Shown: positions 31,414 to 42,640 of the stretch, piece by piece
Layout of the letters: each line of letters begins with the position of its first letter
How positions within the stretch are numbered: position 1 is the stretch's first letter
Origin: Pseudocercospora fijiensis CIRAD86
Lineage: Eukaryota; Ascomycota; Dothideomycetes; Mycosphaerellales; Mycosphaerellaceae
Direction of reading: 5' to 3'
NCBI RefSeq assembly: GCF_000340215.1
Contig: NW_006921535.1
Location: 817,180 to 881,179 of the forward strand
DNA: 64,000 nucleotides
Program-made: the position numbers and the translations under genes
The notes under the pieces: model-generated
The model's input: the letters and a program-made list of their open reading frames with translations, nothing else
Told to the model about the DNA's origin: nothing
The model's database searches: none

Positions 31414-32357
31414 TGTTTAGTGCCGCTTTGGAGGAATTGCTGGATGCGGCAGTGATCTAATAGATGAGAGATTGGCTGTATCGTCGTGCTGGATGCGGTA
31501 GTGATCTAATAGATGAGAGATTGGCTGTATCGTCGTGCTTGAGAGACTATGGGTCATTCACCAGAAGCTCAAGATGCTGCACAGTACCTCCTCTACTTTA
31601 GGGTTATGTCCCCCGGGCCCTCCTACTCAGCCCACCAGGCCTTCGACCGGCAACCAGGGAGTGCATGCTGCATGCACGAAATGCTGGATCGCTGCGGCAA
31701 TCCAAGAATGACGAAGCGGCTGTTCGTGGGTGCAATCCATGGACGTCCGACGTCAATGCTGGAAAGTCAGGCATCCTATGCTGGTCTCGGGGAAAGCTCA
31801 GACCGCCTTGGCACTCTATTCCCAGTCCCCCGAGACTACGTGGCTGACACAGAAAGCGGATCAACCCGCACCCCAAATCCGAATCCGCCATACTCCATTT
31901 GGAAGACCTTTTTTTATCACAACAGCCAACACAACTATGGCCTATAGCCACCTGGATACACCCAGTAAGTCAAAGATTAGAGGCATATTTGAATGGCATG
32001 ACTGATGCACCTAAATAGCAAGCTTCTGAATACGTCATGTTGTATTCGAAGCACATCCGGGTTTTGGTCCTTGGATTTCTCCCAACACCTCGTATTATCC
32101 GACTCGTATAACCCTGACCTTCGCTACGCTCCGGGAGGTGTCAGAGGTCGCCGGCTTCGTGAACAAGGAGGTCCCTGTTGAGGAATTTGAGACGAGTAGA
32201 ACTATTCTGGATTGTGTTTTCCCGGTTCCCGATGCGTATTTACGACACCTGCTCATCATCCGCGTGCATCCTGGTGCCGCTCTCGATGTTAACTCAGCCT
32301 CAGAACTGACAGTGCGGTCACGTCCAATTGCCATATCTTTCTCATAGGAAGAAAACC
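31414..32357. promoter_or_regulatory. bidirectional promoter between UstYa-like 4 and 5
   Basis: A 944-bp shared 5' region. It holds a 49-bp tandem duplication (about 31438-31537) close to the minus-strand gene. Open frames on both strands here (31549-31951, 32095-32347) show no recognisable motifs and are treated as chance. Confidence 0.5.
31438..31537. repeat. 49-bp tandem duplication upstream of UstYa-like 4
   Basis: The unit GGATGCGG(C/T)AGTGATCTAA... occurs twice, at about 31442 and 31491, with one C/T difference. It lies 30-120 bp before the start codon of UstYa-like 4, so it may duplicate part of its promoter or leader. Confidence 0.85.
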
Positions 32358-33299
32358 ATGTTTCTCGAGGATTGTAACCCTACAGATGAAGATTTTGCAC
32401 CAAGCTGCGGTAAAGAACAGGAGTCACTGCTCCACAGATCCAGAAGGCCACTTGCTAAACGCGATTTCTGGTCCACTGCAGTGCCTCTTGTGTGTATCAT
32501 TTGCAACATCATTGTTCTCTGTACGTCCATCGGCATTCTCATTGCAGCCGGCAGACGTGCCGCACAATGTGGCGAAAACATTCCGAGCGTCATGCACGCA
32601 ACACTAGACACCAAATGTACGTCTTCATTGTCTGAGAGCCGAGGACAGGCCACTTAACGACTTGCAGTGTCTCCTTTCGATCAACGCACATTGCCCTTGT
32701 TGACAATGATACTCAACTCTTCCGCCAAAGCCGTGATGGAGTCTCCCTACATCGGGCGCCCAAGTGCTGAGATCGACGCAGCTTGGGAAATGGCTGGAAG
32801 CCGAGATCCAATTGCAATCACCGCTGATAAGGTCATGGCCTTGGGCAAGGACCTCTCCACCGCTGCGCGATGGCCAGAATCATTCAATCTAGGCTCCGAG
32901 GCATACATTGCTGCTCCAAGTGCTATGCACCATATTCACTGCCTGGACCAGATTCGACGCAACCTCGACTTTGACCATTACTTTGGCGCGCGCTTTCCCG
33001 ATGGACAGAAGAGCAAACTCCATCAGCTCCATACGGACCATTGCCTCTACATAATTCTGAAACAGCTCATGTGCCGGCCTAGCATGGGAACGTATGTTTT
33101 CGACTGGGTCGAGGGAAATCTAAGCCCATTCCCAGACTTCAACGTCGAGGAAAAGTGTGTAGACTTTGACCAGTTCATAGCCCAGCACCGGGAAGTGGCG
33201 ATTCCTCGCGAAAGAATGCTTAAGCTGAGAGTCCCGGAAAGTCAAGACTACCTAAAGTCTTCGGATGAGATTAAAAGTGCTTTAGAAATCATAAGTTAG
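32358..33299 (+). CDS. UstYa/DUF3328-family protein 5, RiPP tailoring oxidase candidate, two exons
   Basis: Exons 32358-32616 and 32668-33299 flank a 51-bp intron (donor GTACGT, acceptor TTGCAG) and join in frame to 296 residues. A membrane helix spans about 41-64. The canonical UstYa signature is complete: ESPYIGRPSAEIDAAW (111-126), HHIHC (174-178) and HTDHC (208-212), followed by LKQLMCRPS and an acidic/basic tail. Known UstYa and UstYb homologues catalyse oxidative cyclisation of fungal RiPPs. The start at 32358 gives the expected cytosolic-then-membrane layout; no in-frame ATG upstream is preferable. It is the last gene of the cluster, before housekeeping genes resume. Confidence 0.9.
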
Positions 33300-33792
33300 T
33301 AGCCGAAACGGCTTGTATATAGATATTCCAGCGGACGTAAGCCAATGTTTTACGGGGCTTGTATATATACTTTACTACTATTATACTTAGACGAATATAA
33401 GTATAGAGCTACTAGACGGCATGCATCAGGCTGGCATTCTCTGGATATGTTACCCTGTCATCAAGCACGAAACCCAACGAACGCTCATCTGAGGCTCGCA
33501 TCTTGACCATAGAGGGAAAGGGTTGATCTCAACAGCCGCGAGGCTAAATTTCATCCGCAGTGGTCGCAGCTATGCCTACACCACAAAACAGTACATGTAT
33601 GGATTCACAGCTTTCTACAGAGTTCGGCCATGGCTGATCATTCACATAATATCCGCACAACAGACGCCTCATATGCGCCATTGAACTCCCATGCTCACCG
33701 CCCGGGACAAGAAATAAACGCCAGAAAATGCTCGACTTGCTCAAGAAGAAATTAAACCCTCAATCATCAAAACCTTCAAAGACGCAGGCAAG
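33300..33792. other. intergenic between cluster and NOP58; small AT-rich patch
   Basis: No gene recognised. 33310-33425 is TATA-rich and depleted of CpA/TpG, like a short piece of RIP-altered repeat, with two GGCTTGTATATA words. It may mark the boundary of the cluster region. Confidence 0.45.
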
Positions 33793-35563
33793 CTACTCCT
33801 TGCTCTTCTTGGGCTTCTTCTTCTTGGGCTCTTCTTCGTTGTCGGCTTTTCGCTTCTTGCTGCTGTCTTTTTCTTTCTTGGCTTCCTTTTCTGCTTTCTT
33901 GGCCTTCTTTGCTGCCTTCTCGGCCTTCTTTGCGGCCTTTGCGGCTTTTCGTGCAGCGCGCTCTTCTGAGGTCTCGCCCTTCTTCTTTGAGTCGCCGTTG
34001 ATGGTTGCGACGGTGGTCTCACCTTCTTCATCGTCTTCTTCGTCATCTTCCTCGGCGGCAGCAGTCACATCAAGCTCCTCGACCAGCTTCCGCTTCTTAC
34101 TCGATGACGGCTCGCCGTTTGTAAGCCCTGGCTGGGCGTCTGCTGGGATGGCATCCGCATCTGGGTTGTATTTCCGAGCCTCCTTGATTGACCACTTGCC
34201 AGGCTGCTGCTGACCTTGAGGTCCAATAGCAACGTTGTTCGCTCTGATAGGCTTGCCTTCAAGTGCTGCCAACCTTCGCTCGACCATTGCGCGACCTGCA
34301 ACACCGATCGCCGACTTCTCTTCCTCAGATGGCTCCTCCTTCTCGCCCTCACCGATCTGACCCCAATCACTCAGTGCATCGACACGCAGACCAAGCGTTG
34401 ACTTCGTTGCAAGCATACGGGCAATCTTACCCTTGTTCTTGCCAGAAGCCTGCCCAATGAGAGATGCATGGTAGATAAGACCATACTTTGGTGTGTCGTG
34501 CTTAGTCTTGAGAGCGCGGAAAAGTGCCTTCTCAGCGCCAAGAATTTGTATTGTAGAGGCAGGTGATTTTGCGAGGTTCATCAAAGATCCGGCGTGTGCG
34601 ATCAGTCGTGCTCCAACAAGCTCGCCGACAAGCGCGGTCAGGTTGGGTGCAATGGCCTGCATGCGTGCGGAAAGATATGACGAAAGCTGTGCTCTGTACT
34701 CGGTGAATCCCACGACTTGTTCAGCAAGTGCCTGAATGTTCTCCAAGTCCTCATCCGTGATCTCGGTACCCATAGAGATCTCAGCCGCGCCTTTGACCGA
34801 TGTCTCAATCTCTTCTGGGAGAATGTCGGACATGTCCGTGCTGGATGCGTTCGATCGCATGCCCATGGCTAGGATGAGTCGCGAGTATGCAAGGTTGTCG
34901 TTGATGATCTTGGCCAACTCTGGGAAATGCCATCCGTACCATTCCTTCACTCGCATGGCGTATGTGTTCAGCTCCTTGTCTAGGTCATCAAGAAGAGCAA
35001 TGGCTTGAATGATCATGGTGTCCACCTTATCCGGCGAGAACTTCAATTTGTGTCGCGACAAGCTGTGTGAGAGACCAAGCGACATGGTTCCAAGGTCCTC
35101 AGGCATGAGACCTGGGATGAGGGAGGAGAGATGTTCGCGAATGGCACGGAAGACATCGGCAGTGCTGGAATCAGAAACGGGTGTGATCTGAAGGCCTGGC
35201 AACTTGCCAATCGCATTGCCCAGCTTTGGGTCGGCGACAGCGAGTGAAACTTTCTTCTCGTCCTTGATCGAATTGAGCATGTTGGCGAGGGTTGGCGTGA
35301 CCTTGAGATGATCGAATTAGCATTTTCTTGAGTGTACTTCCACATTGTCCACCTCCTACCTTTCCCTCTGTCAACGCCGCGGCTTCTTCCAACGCAGCTG
35401 CAGCACTCTCGAACTTGTGAAACTCCTTCATCTTGAGCAGCGAACATGCGCCCTCGGCGGTGGCAGCCTCTGTAGCAATATCATCGCGCTTGAGCAGCTT
35501 CTTGTCCTTGGCCTTGAAAAGTGCGTATCCCGCCGACGTCTCGCTGAGGATGAAGAGCGTCAT
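33793..35563 (-). CDS. NOP58: box C/D snoRNP core protein Nop58, two exons
   Basis: Exons 35563-35360 and 35301-33793 flank a 58-bp intron (donor GTAGGA, acceptor CTCAAG) and join in frame to 570 residues. The N-terminus ([22 protein letters not shown]) and the central NOP domain ([39 protein letters not shown], then [31 protein letters not shown]) are nearly diagnostic. The C-terminus is a long Lys/Glu-rich tail with KKXK-type nucleolar signals, as in yeast Nop58. The protein scaffolds C/D snoRNPs that guide 2'-O-methylation and pre-rRNA processing in the nucleolus. Its start faces the Arp10-like gene. Confidence 0.97.
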
Positions 35564-35885
35564 CCTGTCGCTATATTGCCGCTATACTGCGGCGACTAAA
35601 GTATGGTCGGTATTGGAAGTGGCGGTAATGATTGGCGGCGGTGTAGAGGACTACTGCTCTGCTCTTGTGCACTTGAAGCTTGCAAGCGGATTTTTCGATT
35701 TCTTGCAAAGCTGTCGGCGCCGCAGCCGATTACCGAATCCGAAACTCTGCCAGCCCGAGCGCGATGCCCTAAAGCTTAAATAAAGTAAGCCAGCCAGCAA
35801 TGGAAGATGTGAAGCAGCAACCTGTAACGATCAGAACTTGGCCGTATACTGAATCCGAATCCGACAAGGGTTACTGTTGCTCGTC
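35564..35885. promoter_or_regulatory. divergent promoter (NOP58 / Arp10-like)
   Basis: 322 bp between head-to-head starts. The stretch near 35568-35645 is rich in GGCGG/CCGCC words. No clear TATA box. Confidence 0.45.
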
Positions 35886-37448
35886 ATGGCGGCCGTGACC
35901 GCTTACGCCGACTATGACCACCGCCAGCGACCATCGGCGCGCCCGCGACCATCCAACTCCAACCTACGCGCCAGTGTCAACTCACCGCGAAGTCCGCATA
36001 CGCCCATGCTGGGTCGCAGCATCTCCTCCCAGTATGGCAGTCCGAGTGCTTTCCGTGCAGAGCAGGAAGATGTCTTGATCTACGAGCTCGATCAACGGTA
36101 CTTCTCCGCCGGCTTTGCGGGAGAGAGCAAGCCACGATGTATAATTCCCTTCACGCCGGATGCTGGTCGCAGAGTTGGAGACTTTCGTCCATACCACCCC
36201 GACTATAAGCAAAACTCTCGGCATTTCAGGCTGAGGGAGAAGTGGGCGGCGGGCTACTATCTCTACAAGAGAGACTGTCGAAAAACGGATCTGGGTTTGA
36301 TGGAGGACATGCTGGAGAGAGCCTTCAGGACTGCACAAACAGACTACTTACAGGTCGATTCGAAGCCACGCAAGGTCGTTCTCATAGTGCCATCTCTGTG
36401 CCCAGCGCCATATATATCAGTCGCTCTGAAGATCATCTTTGCCCACTGGACTCAGCCGCCCTCCGTCTCTCTGCTATCGAACACGATTATGTGCTGCGTG
36501 AGCGCCGGCCTCCGCAATGCGCTCGTGATCGACGTTGGCTGGCAGGAGACTGTCGTCACCGCAATTGGAGAGTACAAGGAAGTTGCACAGAGGAGGTCTG
36601 TGCGTGCGGGACGAAATTTGACCAAAGAAATGCGCAACATCATTGAAGGCTCCGTGCCTAGCGAGGATGAGGTCAAAGTCACTTTTGAAGAGGCTGAAGA
36701 CATTACACAACGTATGGCGTGGTGTCAACCCAGAATTACAGACGACTCCGAAGAACCGACACTCGTCCAGTTGCCAGTGCCTGGAGGCCAGCCAACCGAG
36801 AAGTTTTCGCTTCTCTTTGAGAAACTTGCCGAGCCGGCAGAGACAGTCTTGTTTGCATCTGGCACCAAATCGGCTGACCATGACGACCACGAATTGCCAA
36901 TTCATCTGCTCGCACATCAACTCTTGCTTTCCTTGCCCGTTGACTTGAGGTCACTCTGTATAAGTCGAATAGTACTGACAGGTTCCTATGGCAATCTTCC
37001 CGGCCTGAAGAAACGTCTGCTTCAAGAGCTGCAACATCTCTCCTCGGAGCGTGGATGGGACGTGGTGTGCAACTATGGCAGTGCAAAGGAGCGCATCACT
37101 CCTGCACTCAAGGATCGGTCGCCCAACGTTGCCAATGTGCATTCGGGGCTGGAGACTGTTACCAGTCCGGACATTCAGCTCAGCCCGTACAACAAACCAA
37201 TCCAGGATTCTACACCGACCATGGCTCGCGTGCACGACGACATCAAAGACCCAATCACTTTGAAGGCGGAGAAGGAACAAGCGAAGGGGCGCCATGAGGC
37301 TGTCAAAGGCATCATAAGGGGCGTCGAAAGTCTCGGAGCATGGGCAGGTGCAAGTCTCGTGGCAAGCCTCAGGGTGAAAGGCGCTCACGAGGTGGAACGT
37401 GAAGATTTCCTCAAGAATGGACTCAAAGATCAAGGAGATGGGGTCTGA
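35886..37448 (+). CDS. ARP10: actin-related protein, Arp10-like (dynactin pointed-end)
   Basis: A single-exon 520-residue protein from ATG 35886. After a Pro/Arg/Ser-rich N-terminus of about 60 residues, an actin fold is recognisable: an early strand-turn with YFSAGFAGESKPRCIIPF, a middle KVVLIVPSLCP strand, a second phosphate-loop-like ALVIDVGWQET (in place of the actin DxGxGxT), and a late IVLTGSYGNLPGLKKRLLQEL. The degenerate nucleotide loops and the extended ends fit Arp10/Arp11, which caps the pointed end of the dynactin filament and is present in filamentous fungi. Assignment within the actin-related family is an inference; actin-like ATPase ancestry is clear. Confidence 0.75.
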   Translation: MAAVTAYADYDHRQRPSARPRPSNSNLRASVNSPRSPHTPMLGRSISSQYGSPSAFRAEQEDVLIYELDQRYFSAGFAGESKPRCIIPFTPDAGRRVGDFRPYHPDYKQNSRHFRLREKWAAGYYLYKRDCRKTDLGLMEDMLERAFRTAQTDYLQVDSKPRKVVLIVPSLCPAPYISVALKIIFAHWTQPPSVSLLSNTIMCCVSAGLRNALVIDVGWQETVVTAIGEYKEVAQRRSVRAGRNLTKEMRNIIEGSVPSEDEVKVTFEEAEDITQRMAWCQPRITDDSEEPTLVQLPVPGGQPTEKFSLLFEKLAEPAETVLFASGTKSADHDDHELPIHLLAHQLLLSLPVDLRSLCISRIVLTGSYGNLPGLKKRLLQELQHLSSERGWDVVCNYGSAKERITPALKDRSPNVANVHSGLETVTSPDIQLSPYNKPIQDSTPTMARVHDDIKDPITLKAEKEQAKGRHEAVKGIIRGVESLGAWAGASLVASLRVKGAHEVEREDFLKNGLKDQGDGV

Positions 37449-39132
37449 TGCACCTTCGTGGAGCACTTCACAATCGGAGAAAGCTTCTTCAATGCGAACA
37501 CAGTAACATCTGGCTGGCTTATAGAATGATCTTCAAGCACTACTGTGCTCCTCCAAAGCCACAAATGCAGTCATCCGCTGGCCGCCGCAAAGATCGTCAC
37601 CGTACCACCGCTGTATGACGGTGAACGTCGAAACACCGTAGAAGTATATCAAGCTAGAAGGTGTCCACAATCAATCGCAGTTGCGAATTGTGGCTCCGAC
37701 CTTGCTCATGGGTTCGCTGATGCTAGAAAGCGGCGGGGCTATGGCTGTAAGTCAGCACTGAGGGACTGGATACGCGTCGAACCACATTGGAGCAGAACAC
37801 TGGATGATTTTGCGATTGCAAAACATCCACACCGACCCTTACACGGTGGAACCATACTTTCGTCGCTTTCGTCGAGCAGGACGACATCGACAAAGATACC
37901 GGCAAGACACAGATTGAGCAGCAGCAAGTTTAAGGTTTAAGCTTATCACGACGGGCGGCTGTTGATCATCCCACAGGGTCTCGGATGCTGTATGGTGAAG
38001 TCGGCAAAAATCATTACGCCGAAAGTCTTACACTTCACCATCACTCGTCTGAACGCTCTTTTGGAATGGTCACATTTGGCACATTGGGCTGTAGCCAACT
38101 TCGCTTGAATTCCATCGCCTCTGGTCACGATCGCTACCACGTCTTGAATTGCAGACATTGAGAACTCCGAGCAGACCGCTTGGCGAGCGGTCGCACGTCA
38201 GCGACAATATGGCGTCGTATATGCATTGACCGAGGAAACAAGCAGGCCTCCGCAGTAGGGACCGCAGCCTCAAATGCTTGAAGCCGCCACCGACCTCAGA
38301 CTGATCCTACAGTACGATTCCGCTAGCCCCAGCCTGATTCACTATCGACGAAAGAAGAGGCCGGTACAAGTGAAGTAGTGGTAACGGGCGTCCGGAAAAT
38401 GCCCAAGCAATCCTCCAGCTGCTACCACATACATTTCTATTAACCATATGAAGCAGGTCGTGATCCTACACACGTCTTGATGTGGCGGACAACGAGAGCT
38501 CAAGACCTTGGCCTGCAGAAAGGGAATGTAAGCTTGTTGATGTCTGCCCATACCACCACCGCCAAGAATCCCTCCTCTATCCTCAGCCGGCCGTTGGCCG
38601 CTCGCTCCACAAATTCCACCCATTAGTCTTCCAGCCACCGGCTTGGCAATTTCTTGACACCTCCCCTCACAGGCAAGAATGTCGCATTGCCAAGCTGGAC
38701 AGGCGAATCTGGTTATGGAGACTCGCCGCCGAAAGATGCATGTCGTGCCTGTCTATCTGCCAGCCTCGGTGTTCAGACCCATCGTTGTGCATTCTCTACC
38801 ATCTCCACACGCTAGAGCGGCCAGTGCGTAGGACGATCTTCGCCCAATCGGGTTGGCAACTCTTCTCCGGCGGGCTTCGACGATAGACACACGCAACATT
38901 CTTGTGCTGCATGCAGTGCCAAGTGCACCGAGGTGGATGATCGATAACGTCCGAACGAATAGAGCACACGACTCCGATGTCACATCTGGAGATGATCCTC
39001 TGGCAGTGCTGCGGTAGGTAGACGCTCAATCTAGCAAGCCACAGGTACGACGAAGGTAGGTATATATATAGATGGGCCTCGAAATGCATTCCCCTTGTCG
39101 TACTCCACACGTTTGCACGCGTCATCTCCAAT
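37449..39132. other. intergenic, no gene recognised; promoter of the protease at the right end
   Basis: About 1.7 kb with only short, mutually overlapping frames (for example 38482-38886 plus and 38342-38638 minus) lacking motifs. A TATATATATA run at 39061-39070, about 65 bp before the protease start, is a likely TATA element. Confidence 0.45.
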
Positions 39133-40367
39133 ATGCGTTCCTTCTTGAACTTCCTCCTTGCTCTCCCAGCCGCGCTGGCCGCACCTGTCGTCCTCGAGAA
39201 CAGACAGTCTGAAACCATAGCACGATCATGGATCGTCCGCGTCAACCAGAACGCCGTCCTCGCCGATGTCATCTCTCAAGTCTCCCAAGCCGCAGGTGTC
39301 CAAGCCAAGCACACCTACAATTTCGGCAACTTCAAGGGTTTCTCCATGGACGGTGTCGATGACCTGGCAGGTCTGGTCGCCAACATCGCATCAATCCAAT
39401 CGATCGAACCAAACAGTGTCGTCCGCACCAACGCTCTCGTCACTCAAAACAACGTCCCATCATATGGTCTCGCCCGGATCTCTCATCGCCAGAACGGAGC
39501 GACCAACTATATCTACGACGATTCTGCTGGTCAAGGAACATTTTCCTACATCATCGATACCGTAAGTTCCACCACCCAAACCAACCTATTCTACTTCTCC
39601 AATCAACCTTCTCACAATATCACATCCAGGGCATCCGCCAATCCCACACCGACTTCGGCGGCCGCGCCATCCCCGGCGCCTCCTTCGTCGACACCGAACC
39701 CACCACAATCGACATGAACGGCCACGGAACGCACGTCGCCGGCACGACGGGCGGAACCTCCTACGGCGTCGCGAAAAAAACCACTTTAATCGCCATCAAA
39801 GTCCTCGACGCCTCGGGCTCGGGCTCCCTCGCAGGCGTCATCGCAGGAATCGACTTCGCCGTCAACGACATGAAAACCAAATCCCGTACGGGAAAATCCG
39901 TCGCAAATTTATCTTTGGGCTCTTCAATCCCATCCCCCATGACCAACGCCGCCGTCCGGGAAGCCGTCTCCCAAGGCCTTTTCTGTTCCGTCGCCGCAGG
40001 GAATTCCGGTCTCCCCGCTATAACAGCTTCCCCCGCGAGCGAACCTTCTGCATGCACGATCGGAGCCAGTGATCGGAATGATGCGAGAGCGAGTTATTCG
40101 AATTTCGGGTTGCTGGTGGATGTTTTTGCGCCCGGGACGAATATTACGAGTGCGTGGATTGGGTCGGATGGTGATGTGAAGACGATCAGTGGGACGAGTA
40201 TGGCTACGCCGCATGTTACGGGTTTGGGGGCGTATTTGCTGGCGCTTGAGGGGAGGAGGAGTCCCGAGGCGTTGTGTGAGAGGGTGAAGGAGTTGAGTAC
40301 GAAGAATGCGCTTTCGGGCGTATTGCTGAGTGGGAATCGGTTGGCGTATAATGGGAATGGGGCTTAG
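39133..40367 (+). CDS. secreted subtilisin-like serine protease (S8A, proteinase K type), one intron
   Basis: Exons 39133-39561 and 39630-40367 flank a 68-bp intron (donor GTAAGT, acceptor TCCAG) and join in frame to 388 residues. A signal peptide covers about residues 1-17 (MRSFLNFLLALPAALAAP). An inhibitor I9-type propeptide follows (about 32-100, SWIVRVNQNAV...SIEPNSVV). The catalytic triad is visible: Asp142 in IIDTGI (across the splice junction), His175 in NGHGTHVAGT and Ser333 in GTSMATPHV, with oxyanion Asn268. Length and layout match fungal proteinase K-like enzymes that degrade external protein. The codon style changes abruptly near 40075 from C-rich to G/T-rich on the coding strand while the frame and motifs stay intact. 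Its 3' end converges on the transporter gene. Confidence 0.95.
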
Positions 40368-40715
40368 AGGGTAAAATTTGTAGGGATGGATTGGGGGAGG
40401 GGATGATGATGATATGAAGAAACGGAAGGCTATTTGAGTATGCGCGTATCAACGACGACTGAATGTCGTAAAGTGAAAAGATATATTTTTTTCACGAAAA
40501 AGAAAACTACTTATTGCATTCAACAATAAGCCTTGTTTAAATATTGCTTTTTGTTGTTTCTTACAAACTCTGTAGACTTTCGTGTTCACACCTTCGTCCG
40601 TACTGAATCTAAAAATTTGGTCTGGGTATCGAGAAATTACTTCCTTCCTCAATCATCTCTCTCATCTATGCTGGCTCCACAACCTCACCAACTCCTACTC
40701 ACATATTCCCAAGCA
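40368..40715. other. convergent intergenic region
   Basis: 348 bp between the stop codons of the protease and the transporter. AT-rich around 40470-40560, as expected for 3' ends and polyadenylation. No gene seen. Confidence 0.5.
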
Positions 40716-42280
40716 TCACATCCCCACAAGTGGAGGCAATCTCATCCTCCCTTTCCTCAACATTACAGCCCACACCCCATCAAAAATAATTATATCCGCA
40801 AGACTAAAGACAAGACTACCACCAAAAACAATCGAATGATAAGTCCAAGCATTATCGGCATTCAGTTTCGTCACAGACACCACGATAGCCCAAGGCAGAA
40901 CCCAAAGCAAATTGCTCGCTAGAGACTGGTAAAGGTACCAGCAAGGGCGGGTGGCCAGTAAGATGGCTGCGAGCTGTGTGGAGACGGCGTAGCAAATGTA
41001 GCACCAATCGATTGTTTTCCACATGTGCTCTACGATCTTCGAGACGGTCTCGGATTCTGAAATGTAGTGGGCAAAGCGTTGTGCGCCGTAGAAGGAGAGG
41101 AAGAGGCATGCGGGGACTTCGAAAGCGAGACCGACTATGCTGGAGACGAAGGCTGGGCGAGCGATTGAGATGAGGTGCTTGGTCTGAGCTTGCGGTCGGG
41201 GAGCTTCGACGCCAACAGATTGTCGCCATGAGCCCCAAGCATGGCCGACGAATGCTAGTGTCGTCGCTTCGAGGGCCTGGACTGGGACCATGATCAGACC
41301 TGGAGGGGAAGTTAGTAAGAAGTTGGGAAGGAGTGAAGTCGTTGTATCTCACCCCATCGGATGGTGTTGAAGACGCCCCAGGCCGTGGCATAATCCGTGC
41401 CCATTGACACAATGTTACTGACTAGCCACAAGTACAGCGCGTTGCGAACCGCTGATTCCGTGAAAGTCATGAAACCTGGTCTTGCTAGAATGACGAGCGC
41501 GTGAAGTGAAGGATGGACACTTTCTTCGGAGGTAGACTGACTGTGCTTTCGAATCGTCGCCCAAACGAAGTAGATTAGTCCTGCGAACGATGCTGCGAGT
41601 CCACATGCCAGTTGAATAGCAGCCTGAGTGTTGACAGTAGGTGTGACGCTATCGACGTGATATTTGGAGATAAAGACCATGTCGAGAATGATATTGACCG
41701 CGAACTTGATCGAGCTAATAAGCAATGGCACATCCGGCTTGTCGAGTGCTCTCGTTGCTGCGGCGACTGCAGTTTCGATAGCAGAAGCTAGTGCCGAGAA
41801 TGCTGCAATCCTAACGTAGGTGAGCGAGGCGCCTCGAACTTCGGCGGGTGCGAAGGCATTCGCGAAATCCTTCGCGGCTCCAGCAATGGCGATGGACATG
41901 ATGAGGCCGAGTATGGTCTGGAAGAGGATCAACGTGTACGACAGGCTGTGTCTGCTAGCGAGCGAACGATTCGTTTTGTCGCCGATGATAACCCAGGCTG
42001 CTCGTGGTAGGCCTTCGTTGAGAACTTCGGAAACCACGCCGATGTAGGTGTATGCGTCTGTCGTGACGACCATGCTGGAGTCGATGTTGGCAACCCACAG
42101 TTTGCTCAGTGTGGCGTAGAGAGCTGGTAAGATGAAGGCGGCGATGTTGAAGAGCAGCGCTCCAGAATATCGAGAGCGGCTCCAGAGAGGCTTCGCCGCA
42201 TTGCCCTGGTCATTCGTATTCTGAATGTGGTCATCACCAGTCAGATCTGTTGCCTTGATGGTGCTGACTTTAGCAGCCAT
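40716..42280 (-). CDS. MATE-family-like multidrug/toxin efflux transporter, one intron
   Basis: Exons 42280-41353 and 41299-40716 flank a 53-bp intron (donor GTGAGA, branch CTAAC, acceptor CTCCAG) and join in frame to 503 residues. About 11-12 hydrophobic helices alternate with short loops after a 40-residue polar N-terminus. The pattern of a MATE half-repeat is visible (early [20 protein letters not shown], middle [20 protein letters not shown], later [19 protein letters not shown]). MATE transporters export organic cations or toxins by cation antiport; the substrate here is unknown. A 78-codon open frame just upstream on the same strand (42537-42301) may be leader sequence. Confidence 0.72.
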
Positions 42281-42640
42281 GATAGGCTGCTCTGATGCTC
42301 TCAGCGAAGGACACGACAGATTTGGGGAAATATGCCAATGATGTTTGCTCCAGCCATCGAAACTTCTAAACTGCTTCTAGGATATAGGTCTTCAAGGTTG
42401 AAAGCCGCATGTTTGCAGAGGGGTTCCTGCAGGTCGAAGCAAGAAGCAAGGATGTAGCACGCTATTTCGCCGTACGGCATTAAAGAGGCAGAGAACGTTG
42501 CATGGAGAGCTACTGCTTGCGTGAAGTATTGTTCCATGCACGATGATCAACGTTGGTGTGGTTCACGACGCAGCTGGTCACGCTAGTGGTGCTGCTGCTA
42601 ACTAGGGAGGCCTATATATACCAGAGGCTCAATACGGGGT
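42281..42640. other. upstream region of the transporter and edge of the second RIP block
   Basis: Promoter and leader of the minus-strand transporter. An open frame 42301-42537 (minus) is in the leader and shows no motif. Normal composition ends near 42600-42640, where RIP-altered sequence begins. Confidence 0.45.

Noticed and set aside
31549..32347. Frames of 70-130 codons on both strands between UstYa-like 4 and 5
   Set aside because: They overlap and lack recognisable motifs; the stretch is better explained as a shared promoter.
33728..34213. Ser/Phe-rich frame on the plus strand
   Set aside because: It is antisense to the Lys/Glu-rich tail of NOP58, which by complementarity gives Ser/Phe/Leu runs.
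38342..38886. Possible gene of about 100-134 codons
   Set aside because: Competing frames on both strands, no domain, no conserved-looking segments and no convincing introns.
42301..42537. 78-codon minus-strand frame before the transporter
   Set aside because: It is probably transporter leader or chance; it shows no motif and is not needed to extend the transporter.
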